Positions 1 to 8,226 of a stretch of DNA of 64,000 nucleotides are shown here, one piece after another (within the stretch, counting starts at the first letter, position 1; every line of letters starts with the position of its first letter). Both the position numbers and the translations under genes were made by a program. The notes below the pieces were generated by a model that did no database searches, was not told the origin of the DNA, and saw only the letters and a program-made list of their open reading frames with translations. The stretch comes from Sediminicola arcticus (GTDB taxonomy: Bacteria; Bacteroidota; Bacteroidia; Flavobacteriales; Flavobacteriaceae): the NCBI RefSeq assembly GCF_040566695.1, contig NZ_JBEXAE010000001.1:372001-436000 (forward strand), written 5' to 3'.

Positions 1-1943
1 CAACCACGGGTCTGATCTACTCCTTCCGCGATGAAATCTGCCGGAAAAGTCTTTCCTTCGTCTATTAAGTCTTTGTTTTCAAATGGATAATGCCACTGTG
101 CATAAGGCATGGAACCACTATCAAACCAAACATCAATGAGGTCGTTCTCCCTTCTCATAGGCTTCCCAGATTTGGAAACCAAGGTTATCTGATCTACGAT
201 ATTTTTATGTAAATCTATCTTATCATAATTCTCTTCCGACATATCCCCGGTAACAAAATCGGCAAATATGTCCTTCTCTAAAACACCAGCCAAAACTGCC
301 TTGGCCATTTCCGACTTCAATTCTGCCACAGAGCCTATGATGATCTCTTCCTTTCCATCTTCTGTTCTCCAGATAGGCAAAGGTATTCCCCAATACCGGG
401 AACGGGAAAGATTCCAATCATTGGCATTGGCCAACCAATTTCCAAACCTACCTTCCCCAGTAGCTTTTGGCTTCCAGTTTATGGTCTGGTTGAGGCTAAA
501 CATTCTATCTTTAATGTCGGTCACTTTAATAAACCAAGAATCCATTGGGTAATATAATATAGGCTTATCAGTACGCCAGCAGTTAGGATAACTATGGACA
601 TACTTTTCTACCTTAAAGGCCTTATTTTCTTCTTTTAATTTAATGGCAAGTTCTACATCCACAGATTTCTCTGGGGCCTCTCCTTCGTTATAATATTCGT
701 TCTTCACATATTTACCTGCAAATTCCCCCAATTCTGCACGGAACTTTCCTTGTAAATCAACTAAAGGAACTGGATTGTCATTTTCATCCAATACGAGCAT
801 TGGAGGGATTTCTGGTGTTGCCTGTTTAGCCACCAAAGCATCATCTGCCCCAAAAGTAGGAGCGGTATGCACTATCCCAGTACCATCTTCTGTGGTCACA
901 AAATCTCCAGTGATTACCCTGTACGCATTCTCTGGATTTTGATAAGGTTGGGCATACGGTAATAATTGCTCATATCTAATTCCTACCAGATCTTTCCCCA
1001 TATAGGAACCTTGAACTAAAAACGGAATTTTCTTATCTTCTTGTTTGTAATTGGCCCAATCCTCTAAAGTTTCTACTTCTTCAAATTTACCTGTAAACTG
1101 TTTGGCAACCAATGATTTTGCCAACACCACATTGGAGGGTTCATAAGTGTACTGGTTGTAGGTTTTTACCACAACGTATTCAATCTTAGGACCAACGGTT
1201 AAAGCGGTGTTAGATGGCAATGTCCATGGGGTTGTTGTCCATGCCAAGAAAAAGAGCTCTCCTTCAATACCTTTCATGGAAGTGGGAAGTGAATCTTTTA
1301 AAACTTTAAATTGAGCAGTTACCGTAGTATCCGTAACATCTTGGTAGGTGCCAGGTTGGTTCAACTCATGGGAACTTAAGCCTGTTCCCGCTTTTGGTGA
1401 ATATGGCTGAATGGTATATCCTTTGTAAATAAGGCCCTTATCGTAGATTTGCTTAAGTAACCACCATACGGTCTCCATATATTTGGATTTGTAGGTGATA
1501 TATGGGTCTTCCATATCTACCCAATACCCTACTTTTTCCGTCATATTGTTCCATACATCTGTATAGCGCATCACCGCTTTTTTACACGCTGCATTGTAAT
1601 CTTCCACGGAAATTTTGGTGCCAATATCCTCTTTGGTAATTCCCAATTGTTTCTCCACACCTAGTTCAATAGGAAGACCATGGGTGTCCCATCCTGCTTT
1701 GCGCTTTACTTGGAAACCTTTCATAGTCTTGTACCTAGGGAATATATCCTTGATTGTACGGGCCATAACATGGTGAATACCGGGCATTCCATTTGCAGAT
1801 GGTGGACCTTCATAAAAGACATAGCTATCCTTACCCTCCCTACTAGTTACACTTTTTTCAAAAATCTGATGTTCTTTCCAATAGTGTAATATCTCCTCGG
1901 CAACTTTTGGTAAATCTAACCCTTTGTATTCTGCAAACTTCAT
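1..1943 (-). CDS. ileS: Isoleucine--tRNA ligase, N-terminal part (gene runs off the window)
   Basis: Charges tRNA-Ile with isoleucine in the cytoplasm. The window holds about the first 647 codons, starting at the ATG complementary to 1941-1943. The translation opens MKFAEYKGLDLPKVAEEI and carries the class I HIGH-type motif as GIHH at residues 55-58, followed by GWDTHGLPIELGVEK. The stretch GTGLSSHELNQ is characteristic of the eukaryote-like (type 2) IleS found in Bacteroidota, which is usually about 1100 residues long; type 2 enzymes are generally less sensitive to mupirocin (family knowledge, not seen here). The reading ends at DQTRGW just before the expected KMSKS loop, so that loop and the anticodon-binding domain lie outside. 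No internal stop is visible. The identification is firm; the subtype is an inference. Confidence 0.97.
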   Translation of the reverse strand, partial: MKFAEYKGLDLPKVAEEILHYWKEHQIFEKSVTSREGKDSYVFYEGPPSANGMPGIHHVMARTIKDIFPRYKTMKGFQVKRKAGWDTHGLPIELGVEKQLGITKEDIGTKISVEDYNAACKKAVMRYTDVWNNMTEKVGYWVDMEDPYITYKSKYMETVWWLLKQIYDKGLIYKGYTIQPYSPKAGTGLSSHELNQPGTYQDVTDTTVTAQFKVLKDSLPTSMKGIEGELFFLAWTTTPWTLPSNTALTVGPKIEYVVVKTYNQYTYEPSNVVLAKSLVAKQFTGKFEEVETLEDWANYKQEDKKIPFLVQGSYMGKDLVGIRYEQLLPYAQPYQNPENAYRVITGDFVTTEDGTGIVHTAPTFGADDALVAKQATPEIPPMLVLDENDNPVPLVDLQGKFRAELGEFAGKYVKNEYYNEGEAPEKSVDVELAIKLKEENKAFKVEKYVHSYPNCWRTDKPILYYPMDSWFIKVTDIKDRMFSLNQTINWKPKATGEGRFGNWLANANDWNLSRSRYWGIPLPIWRTEDGKEEIIIGSVAELKSEMAKAVLAGVLEKDIFADFVTGDMSEENYDKIDLHKNIVDQITLVSKSGKPMRRENDLIDVWFDSGSMPYAQWHYPFENKDLIDEGKTFPADFIAEGVDQTRG

Positions 1944-1976
1944 AATAACAGCTTCTATTGCATTATTTTAAGTTTG

Positions 1977-1999
1977 CAAAACTAGTGATTTTTCACTAG
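1977..1999 (-). promoter_or_regulatory. Possible ileS promoter -7 box overlapped by a perfect inverted repeat
   Basis: Read on the minus strand, 1984-1977 is TAGTTTTG, which matches the Bacteroidota -7 consensus TAnnTTTG and lies about 33 bases upstream of the ileS ATG. A perfect 7-base inverted repeat (CTAGTGA at 1982-1988, TCACTAG at 1993-1999) abuts and overlaps it. The repeat could be an operator or a small leader hairpin. No good -33 box is visible at the right distance, so the promoter call is weak. Confidence 0.35.
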
Positions 2000-2017
2000 A
2001 ATACTTTCTGTTGAAAA

Positions 2018-2048
2018 ACAAAAAAAGGCCCTTGATTAAGGGGCCTTT
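2018..2048 (-). terminator. Rho-independent terminator of the DUF4382 lipoprotein gene
   Basis: Stem AAAGGCCC at 2024-2031 pairs with GGGCCTTT at 2041-2048. On the minus strand it is followed by a run of T (complement of the A run at 2018-2026). It lies 25 bases after the stop of the 2073-3020 gene. Confidence 0.85.
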
Positions 2049-2072
2049 AACTAAGATGAAATATTTACTTTA

Positions 2073-3020
2073 TTATTTACTTCCAGTAATGGTCACATTT
2101 GCACTTATTTGCAGCGAGGAGGCTACACTAAGGGCTCCTAAATTTAAACCTGTAGTAGATTCCGCATTCAACATAGAACTAAAAAAGAATTTATTGTTAT
2201 CCTCTGTATAAGAAGCAAAAACCAACTCATATTCCCCTTCTTTCAAAAAGCTCAAGTTATAAGATTTGTTTAAACCACTTACCTCCGAACTAGTCACTGC
2301 ATTTGCAAAAGTGACCTTACTTACACCACTACCTTTTGTTTCAGCATCTGCATTAAAGGTTCCTTTTTCATAAGCGTAAACAATGATCTTATCTGACGTG
2401 TTGTTTGCGTCATTTGCCGTTCCCGAAATCTTACCCGACAAATCCTCATTTACTACTCTGATACCTGCCGAAAACTCGCTCATTGTAACAAAATTAAAAT
2501 CATTGGAAAGTGTGTTCTGATCTTCCTTAACCGTTTTTCTAAGGTCAAAATCGATTACTACTTGGTTGACTGATTTTGCCAAAACCTCAAATTTATCTTG
2601 AATAGCTATTTTGTTGGAAGAAGCAACCAAGGCATCTTTTGTCCCATCAGCCATTTGAACATAACACCCTGGAGCATTCCCGTTCACATCCTTTTCAAAA
2701 TCCACTTCAAATTCTATATTTGAGTAAGAACCTGCCTTTAAGTCCAAATTACCCAAGGTTTCTGTCTTACCATTAACCAAGGCAGCCAAGTTGACCGTTG
2801 TAGCGGTAAAAGCTTCCAATGCCTTATCATCTACCTTAACATTCGTGATCGTCACTACTACTGCCTCCACGTTAGCATTGTCAATTGGGGCATCTGTAAC
2901 TTTAAAAGTGGTGTCATATGATTCCGCCTCCATTCCGGAGTCATCGTTGTTGTCGTTACATGATATGAAAGCGAAAAAAGATATTAAAATAATTCCTGCG
3001 TTTTTTAAATAATTCTTCAT
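2073..3020 (-). CDS. DUF4382-family lipoprotein
   Basis: Predicted outer-membrane or periplasmic lipoprotein of 315 residues with unknown function. The signal peptide is MKNYLKNAGIILISFFAF followed by lipobox ISC, with the lipidated Cys at about residue 21. The following NDNNDDSG is acidic, as in flavobacterial lipoproteins exported to the cell surface (inference). Residues 37-190 carry the DUF4382 hallmarks: TDAPIDNANVEAVVVTITNVKV near the start of the mature domain, and a later region on slowly varying amphipathic beta strands (GSYSNIEFEVD, VVIDFDLRKTV). The C-terminal 120 residues look like a second beta-rich domain. It is a single gene with its own terminator downstream. The family assignment is from recognised sequence pattern; the role is unknown. 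Confidence 0.8.
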   Translation of the reverse strand: MKNYLKNAGIILISFFAFISCNDNNDDSGMEAESYDTTFKVTDAPIDNANVEAVVVTITNVKVDDKALEAFTATTVNLAALVNGKTETLGNLDLKAGSYSNIEFEVDFEKDVNGNAPGCYVQMADGTKDALVASSNKIAIQDKFEVLAKSVNQVVIDFDLRKTVKEDQNTLSNDFNFVTMSEFSAGIRVVNEDLSGKISGTANDANNTSDKIIVYAYEKGTFNADAETKGSGVSKVTFANAVTSSEVSGLNKSYNLSFLKEGEYELVFASYTEDNNKFFFSSMLNAESTTGLNLGALSVASSLQISANVTITGSK

Positions 3021-3241
3021 AAGATTTGAAATTTGTTCGTTTGGGTATATAACAAGTGAAGCCTGCTTTACCCTAACCCGAAAATGTTAAAATCCTATTA
3101 AAGAAATCCAATTTTTGCCTACTTTATTGATGTACAGATAATTATAATTACTATTAAATGTTTTTGTTTTTCATTCTTTAGTTTTATCATATGTATTATA
3201 CATATGAATCTAAGCACCAATAGTGTAAAAAGGTGTTTTAA

Positions 3242-3541
3242 AGCGTCTTTATCTTTCTAATCATAGAGGCTACCTTGATTTCTTGCAGGGGAATAGTAGA
3301 CAAAACTGAAGAAGCTAAGAAACAGGTAGAAAAAGCGATGGATGAGATGAGGACACCGTGGAAAAGGCTGGCGAATATGTAATTGATAAAAAAGAAGGCG
3401 TAGGTAACTTCAGGGTATAAGCCAGAGAGAAGAGTGATGATGCTATCAAGGAAGCAGGGAAAAACACGAAAAAGGTTACAGATAAGCCTATCTATGAAAC
3501 CAAAAAATAGTTGCGGAAAGTAAAGAGACCATTAAAAATGA
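3242..3541 (+). pseudogene. Decayed small lysine/glutamate-rich lipoprotein gene
   Basis: This gene-poor stretch contains a recognisable but broken coding remnant. One frame gives a hydrophobic segment ending in a lipobox (ATLISC, Cys codon 3284-3286) followed by GIVDKTEEAKKQVEKAMDEM. Near 3343 the sense passes to another frame (DEDTVEKAGEYVIDKK) that ends in TAA at about 3420. A third frame then gives EKSDDAIKEAGKNTKKV and ends in TAG at 3508-3510, and AESKETIKN continues in yet another frame into the 3' end of the TonB receptor gene. No ATG lies in frame with the signal peptide. The K/E/D-rich helical pattern resembles small flavobacterial lipoproteins of unknown role. At least three frame disruptions make expression unlikely. 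Confidence 0.55.
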
Positions 3542-5964
3542 TATCCCAATCCCAAAATTAAATTCGTGCCTGCTGCGGTAATTCCTGAAGAGTAGGGACG
3601 GTATCTCTGATTGGTAATATTCTCCAAACTAGCCGTTAATTTTAGGCTGTTGCTTAATTCATATTGTGAACGAAAATTTAATGTGTGCCAAGATGGAGAA
3701 TAGGGGTTACCATTGGTATCTAGTTCATATATATAATCCTTGCTCATTTCCGAGGCTGCTAAATTAGCATTGGAAATCTCCCCATTATAGGCGAGAAATA
3801 TATCAGCCTTAAATCTTTGATTCTTCCAAATAATATGCACATCACCAAAGGTTGGGGCAACATGCCTTCCAGGTGAATCTGTACCATCTTCCTCCTCTTC
3901 AATACCCTCTGTTATAGTAAGATTAGATTGGAAGGATAGATTTTCTGTTACATAAGCCTCCATTTCAATTTCAAATCCATAAACATATGCCTTGGCGGCA
4001 TTCTGTATAGCTTGTACATTACTAAGTTCGCCATTATATTCTATTTGATTCCGGCCATTAAACTGAAAATCGCGTCTTACCAAAGCATCAACAAGATACG
4101 TATAGAAAGTAGCTCCTTTCAAAACTAACTTGTCCTTAAAGTTTTTCCGAATCCCCACTTCCATATTATAGGCATATTCTGGTTGTAAATCGGGGTTTGG
4201 CACTACTACCGAACCAGGTTCAGAATCAAAAATCTTTCCAATATCATCTATATTGGGTGCTCTAAATCCTGTAGATCCGTTCCAAGTAATTTGCAGGTCT
4301 GGTTTGGGCAACCAGCTAAACCCCAGACTTCCAGTTAAGGCACCTGTGCTCAAATTAGCCTGCTGGAAAGGAAAACTATAATACGTGGTGTCAAAGTCTG
4401 CATTAATCCACACATGACTATAACGCATACCCGTGAGGATGGTCATATTGGGTTTCAATTTATATTCCACATTGAAATAGCCCGCCAAGGTTTGCCAAGT
4501 AGATCCGTCTGGATAACGAGAGGCAGAACCGGAAATCTCATTGGTTTGAATATCCTTTTGACTACCTTCTGAAGTGATTTTATTGAAAATATATTCTCCC
4601 CCATAATACAGGCGAAAATCCCCCATGCGCTTATTTTCAAAATCTATATTGGAAGAAAGGGCATCCACTTTTTCTGCCGTAGAATACAAAATAGGATTCT
4701 GAAAGCCTCTATCATTTCGACTTTCCTCAAAATGCTGGTAGGCATTCGTAATCTTTAATCCATCGTAAAATTTACCTTTACCTCTTTGTTCTGCCTGAAT
4801 ATTAGCCATAAACCATTTTTGGGGGCCGTAGTACCATTCTGCAGATCGTAAGCCATCCCCAGCCCTGTTAGGCCTTATCAATCTGTCATATCTGGAATAA
4901 TCGGAAGTCTCTGAGTAATACAGACCCATATCTAGGTCCCAAAAATTAGTGGGTTTATAGGCAATCTTTTGCATCACGTTGATCTGGTCATAACCAGAAG
5001 AAACTTGTTTTCTTGGATTGGGATTATCCACCAATTGATCCCCGTTAACGGAGGGGATCACGAACGTATTTCTCAAATAAGATTCAGGACCATTCCTCCC
5101 CATTTTTAAATCACCAAAATCGGAAAAAGAAATACTGGTCAACAAGCCCCATTTCCTCTTCCCATAATTTAGATCGGCATGCCAAGTATTTTCATTATTG
5201 GCTGAGGAGTATCTATAATCCATATTCCCAGTAATACGTTGGCTATCCCCTACCGCCAAATGTGGAGTTTGCGTATAAAAATTCATTACACCCCCAATGG
5301 CATCACTACCGTATATCACGGATCCTGGCCCAAAGATTACTTCGGTATTTTTTATGGTAAACGGGTCTATAGAAATAATGTTTTGAATATTGCCCCCCCG
5401 AAAAATAGCATTGTTCATACGAATACCATCTACCGTAATTAAGAGTCGATTTGTAGCAAACCCCCTTATCATAGGACTACCTCCACCTAATTGGCTTTTC
5501 TGCACAAATATCTTCCCACTATTTTGCAACAGATCCGCAGAGGTTTGAGGCGATGTAAATGCGATGGTCTTGGCGTCTATAGACGTAATTTTTTGAGGAA
5601 CATCTTTCCGCTGTTGCTCCCATTTGGAGATGGACATGACCACCTCATCCAATTGCTCGGCATTCATGGTTAAATACACCTTGTGATTCCCCCTTTTTGA
5701 AAGCAAAGCATTGGAAGTCTTTTTAATTTGATATCCGATATGCTTAAAAATGATGCGCTCATTCAAAGTAAAAATTCCCAAGTCTGCCTTTCCGTAGAGA
5801 TCCGAAATTACCGTTTTACTTTTATCGAGGTTATAAATGGCTACATTGGGAATGGGCTCTTTACTATCAGCATCCAAAATAATAAATTCTTGGGCCGAAG
5901 CCATCTGAAAAATTACTAAGCAAACAAGGAAAATTATTTTGCGCATACTAACTGAAAACTTCAT
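3532..5964 (-). CDS. TonB-dependent outer-membrane receptor
   Basis: Predicted 810-residue outer-membrane receptor that would import an iron complex, cobalamin, heme or similar ligand using TonB energy. The signal peptide runs to about residue 24 (cleavage after MASA). A short carboxypeptidase-regulatory-like beta domain follows (about 25-100), then a plug domain (LDEVVMSISKWEQQ, IRGFATNRLLITVDGIRMN, VIFGPGSVIYGSDAIGGVMNF at about 105-230), then a 22-strand-type barrel ending in LGLGYHF with the usual terminal aromatic. FRAPNIDDIGK and NPDLQPEYAYN resemble the FRAP/NPDL motifs of heme receptors, but the His normally found between them is absent, so the ligand is left open. The first ATG lies 17 bases inside the recO 3' end; a second Met at 5946 (MRKIIFLV) begins just after it and gives an equally good signal peptide. 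Probably cotranscribed with recO. Confidence 0.9.
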   Translation of the reverse strand: MKFSVSMRKIIFLVCLVIFQMASAQEFIILDADSKEPIPNVAIYNLDKSKTVISDLYGKADLGIFTLNERIIFKHIGYQIKKTSNALLSKRGNHKVYLTMNAEQLDEVVMSISKWEQQRKDVPQKITSIDAKTIAFTSPQTSADLLQNSGKIFVQKSQLGGGSPMIRGFATNRLLITVDGIRMNNAIFRGGNIQNIISIDPFTIKNTEVIFGPGSVIYGSDAIGGVMNFYTQTPHLAVGDSQRITGNMDYRYSSANNENTWHADLNYGKRKWGLLTSISFSDFGDLKMGRNGPESYLRNTFVIPSVNGDQLVDNPNPRKQVSSGYDQINVMQKIAYKPTNFWDLDMGLYYSETSDYSRYDRLIRPNRAGDGLRSAEWYYGPQKWFMANIQAEQRGKGKFYDGLKITNAYQHFEESRNDRGFQNPILYSTAEKVDALSSNIDFENKRMGDFRLYYGGEYIFNKITSEGSQKDIQTNEISGSASRYPDGSTWQTLAGYFNVEYKLKPNMTILTGMRYSHVWINADFDTTYYSFPFQQANLSTGALTGSLGFSWLPKPDLQITWNGSTGFRAPNIDDIGKIFDSEPGSVVVPNPDLQPEYAYNMEVGIRKNFKDKLVLKGATFYTYLVDALVRRDFQFNGRNQIEYNGELSNVQAIQNAAKAYVYGFEIEMEAYVTENLSFQSNLTITEGIEEEEDGTDSPGRHVAPTFGDVHIIWKNQRFKADIFLAYNGEISNANLAASEMSKDYIYELDTNGNPYSPSWHTLNFRSQYELSNSLKLTASLENITNQRYRPYSSGITAAGTNLILGLGYHF

Positions 5965-6667
5965 TTAAAACCGCTAGAGATTTTGGTTTTCGAAATCCCT
6001 GTAAGTGTAATTCATAATATAAAATCAGCGATTTTAGCAATTCTTGCCGGTTCACCTTTTTCATTTTTACAGAATGTAACTCATCAAATTTTATGCCCAA
6101 AAACGTTTTAAAGAAAATTAAGTTTTCCCCATATAACATGGGGTGCAATGTAGGGCTCTGTCCAAACTCTCCAGCAACCAAATCAAAATAGGGGGCGTCT
6201 GTTGTATCCAGCTGCGGGAAAAAGCCAAAATACTTGGTCAATCGCAATAAAAAATGCAAGTGAAAATTAGAGATCTCATGGTGTGTATCTAACCACTGCA
6301 ACGATGCCTCTATAAATTGGAACAGTTCCTGGTTTTCCTCTTCCTCAAAAATACTATTAGCCAGCATTTCTGCTAAAAATAGGGTCATGGCATTTTTTGT
6401 TATGTTGGTATGTAAGGATTCGTAGTGGTAATTTACCCGAACCTCCCTGATACTTTCCATGGTTCCCTTGTTTTTGTGGTAAGCTACCACTTCCAATTGC
6501 ATCAAAGGCTGAAAATAAGCCGATTTCATTTTCCCCTTTTTAGATGCCAAAATCCCTTTTAGCAGATATGTTTTTAAGCCACTTTGCTCCGTAAATGCTT
6601 TTACGATAAGACTGGTATCACCGTATTTAAGCCCTGAAAGAACTATAGCCTTAGTTGTTATTTGCAT
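5948..6667 (-). CDS. recO: DNA repair protein RecO
   Basis: Recombination mediator that helps RecR load RecA onto SSB-coated single-stranded DNA in the RecFOR pathway. The 239-residue product is of normal length. The N-terminal OB fold starts MQITTKAIVLSGLKYGDTSLIVKAF, and GLKTYLLKGI matches the family. A helical C-terminal domain follows (NAMTLFLAEMLANSIFE, LRLTKYFGFFPQL). The zinc-binding cysteines found in some RecO proteins are not seen. A TATCTTTG -7 box lies 20 bases upstream, and the gene ends overlapping the start of the TonB receptor gene. Confidence 0.92.
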   Translation of the reverse strand: MQITTKAIVLSGLKYGDTSLIVKAFTEQSGLKTYLLKGILASKKGKMKSAYFQPLMQLEVVAYHKNKGTMESIREVRVNYHYESLHTNITKNAMTLFLAEMLANSIFEEEENQELFQFIEASLQWLDTHHEISNFHLHFLLRLTKYFGFFPQLDTTDAPYFDLVAGEFGQSPTLHPMLYGENLIFFKTFLGIKFDELHSVKMKKVNRQELLKSLILYYELHLQGFRKPKSLAVLNEVFS

Positions 6668-6686
6668 TGAAAGTGTTTAGGAATTT

Positions 6687-6694
6687 CAAAGATA
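6687..6694 (-). promoter_or_regulatory. Likely recO promoter -7 box
   Basis: Minus-strand TATCTTTG fits the Bacteroidota -7 consensus TAnnTTTG and lies 20 bases upstream of the recO ATG, between it and the gdhA terminator. No convincing -33 box was found. Confidence 0.45.
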
Positions 6695-6721
6695 GGAGGT
6701 TCGCACTATATAAAATAAGAC

Positions 6722-6760
6722 AAAAACAAAAAGGCTTTCCAAAACAACTGGAAAGCCTTT
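6722..6760 (-). terminator. Rho-independent terminator of gdhA
   Basis: A perfect 12-base stem (AAAGGCTTTCCA at 6730-6741, TGGAAAGCCTTT at 6749-6760) with a 7-base loop, followed on the minus strand by a T-rich tract. It starts 20 bases after the gdhA stop and separates it from recO. Confidence 0.9.
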
Positions 6761-6780
6761 TATATTATCAAAAGATGTCT

Positions 6781-8124
6781 TTAAATAACACCTTGGGCAA
6801 GCATAGCATCCGCAACCTTCACAAAGCCAGCAATATTTGCTCCCTTTACATAATTACAATATCCATCCTCATCCTTACCATATTGTATACAAGAATCGTG
6901 GATATCCTCCATAATTCCTTTTAATCTGTCGTCAACCTCTGCTCTTGTCCAGCTTATCCTCAATGAGTTTTGTGACATTTCCAAACCAGAAGTCGCAACA
7001 CCTCCGGCATTAGAAGCTTTTCCTGGTGCGAACAATATTTTGGCATCATGGAACTCGTAGATCGCTTCTGGCATAGAAGGCATATTGGCTCCTTCAGCAA
7101 CACAAATACATCCGTTCTTGATAAGTGTTTTAGCTTCCTCTCCATTCAATTCATTTTGAGTAGCACATGGAAGAGCAACATCACAAGCAACACCCCAAGG
7201 TCTTTCCCCTTTATGGAAAGTAGCAGATTTATATTTTTCAACGTACTCGGAAATTCGACCTCTTTTGTTATTTTTCAAATCCATAACAAATGCCAATTTC
7301 TCTTCGTTAATACCATCCTTGTCATGAATAAAGCCTTCAGAATCTGATAAGGTAAGGACCTTGGCTCCTAATTGCAATGCCTTTTCAGCAGCGAATTGAG
7401 CTACGTTTCCAGAACCTGAGATCACAACATTCTTCCCTGAAAAATCTTTCCCTTGCGTCTGCATCATACTTTGTGCAAAATACACTGTACCGTATCCAGT
7501 AGCTTCAGGACGAATTAAGGAACCACCCCAAGAAAGGCCTTTTCCTGTAAGTACTCCAGTAAACTCATTTCTTATCTTCTTGTACATGCCGAATAAGAAA
7601 CCTATTTCCCTGGCACCTACTCCTATATCTCCAGCAGGAACGTCAGTGTTTGGGCCAATATGTCTGCATAATTCAGTCATAAAAGCATGGCAAAAACGCA
7701 TTACTTCGTCGTCTGACTTTCCTTTAGGATCAAAATCAGAACCTCCTTTACCACCACCCATAGGCAAGGTGGTTAAACTATTTTTAAATACTTGCTCGAA
7801 AGCCAAGAATTTAAGGATACTTGCATTTACTGTTGGGTGAAAACGCAAACCACCTTTGTATGGTCCAATGGCAGAGTTCATTTGAACCCTATATCCCCTG
7901 TTTACATGAATCTCTCCATTATCATCTACCCAAGAAACTCTGAAAGAAATTAATCTCTCTGGTTCTACCATCCTTAAAAGGATATTCTTCCCGTTGTAGA
8001 TATCGTGTTTTGCTATATAAGGTATTACGGTTTCAGCTACTTCATGAACTGCCTGAATGAATTCTGGCTCGTGTCCATTTCGAGTTGTTACCTCGTCCAT
8101 AAACGCTTTAATCTTTGCTTCCAT
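6781..8124 (-). CDS. gdhA: NADP-type glutamate dehydrogenase
   Basis: Interconverts 2-oxoglutarate plus ammonium and glutamate; in this family the role is usually ammonium assimilation. The product has 447 residues, typical of the hexameric enzyme of the E. coli GdhA type. The substrate-binding and catalytic block is clear: YKGGLRFHPTVN, then PMGGGKGGSDFDPKGKSD with the catalytic lysine region at about residue 125. These are followed by PAGDIGVGAREIGFLFG. The Rossmann motif NVVISGSGNVAQFAAEKA is at about 232-250. NADP preference is inferred from length and subfamily. It is a single-gene unit with a strong terminator and a TAATTTTG box about 45 bases upstream. Confidence 0.95.
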   Translation of the reverse strand: MEAKIKAFMDEVTTRNGHEPEFIQAVHEVAETVIPYIAKHDIYNGKNILLRMVEPERLISFRVSWVDDNGEIHVNRGYRVQMNSAIGPYKGGLRFHPTVNASILKFLAFEQVFKNSLTTLPMGGGKGGSDFDPKGKSDDEVMRFCHAFMTELCRHIGPNTDVPAGDIGVGAREIGFLFGMYKKIRNEFTGVLTGKGLSWGGSLIRPEATGYGTVYFAQSMMQTQGKDFSGKNVVISGSGNVAQFAAEKALQLGAKVLTLSDSEGFIHDKDGINEEKLAFVMDLKNNKRGRISEYVEKYKSATFHKGERPWGVACDVALPCATQNELNGEEAKTLIKNGCICVAEGANMPSMPEAIYEFHDAKILFAPGKASNAGGVATSGLEMSQNSLRISWTRAEVDDRLKGIMEDIHDSCIQYGKDEDGYCNYVKGANIAGFVKVADAMLAQGVI

Positions 8125-8169
8125 AAAAACTTGATTATTATTAATCTTGATGAATTAAAAATATACGGG

Positions 8170-8177
8170 CAAAATTA
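8170..8177 (-). promoter_or_regulatory. Possible gdhA promoter -7 box
   Basis: Minus-strand TAATTTTG matches TAnnTTTG and lies 45 bases upstream of the gdhA ATG, in a region with no other gene. The -33 side is not clear. Confidence 0.4.
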
Positions 8178-8226
8178 TAGTATTCCAACAATTTAGAGCC
8201 TATTTTTTTAAAAATTTGACAAAAAA

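Noticed and set aside
1680..1889. Plus-strand frame opposite ileS
   Set aside because: It lies entirely inside ileS with no coding signal of its own.
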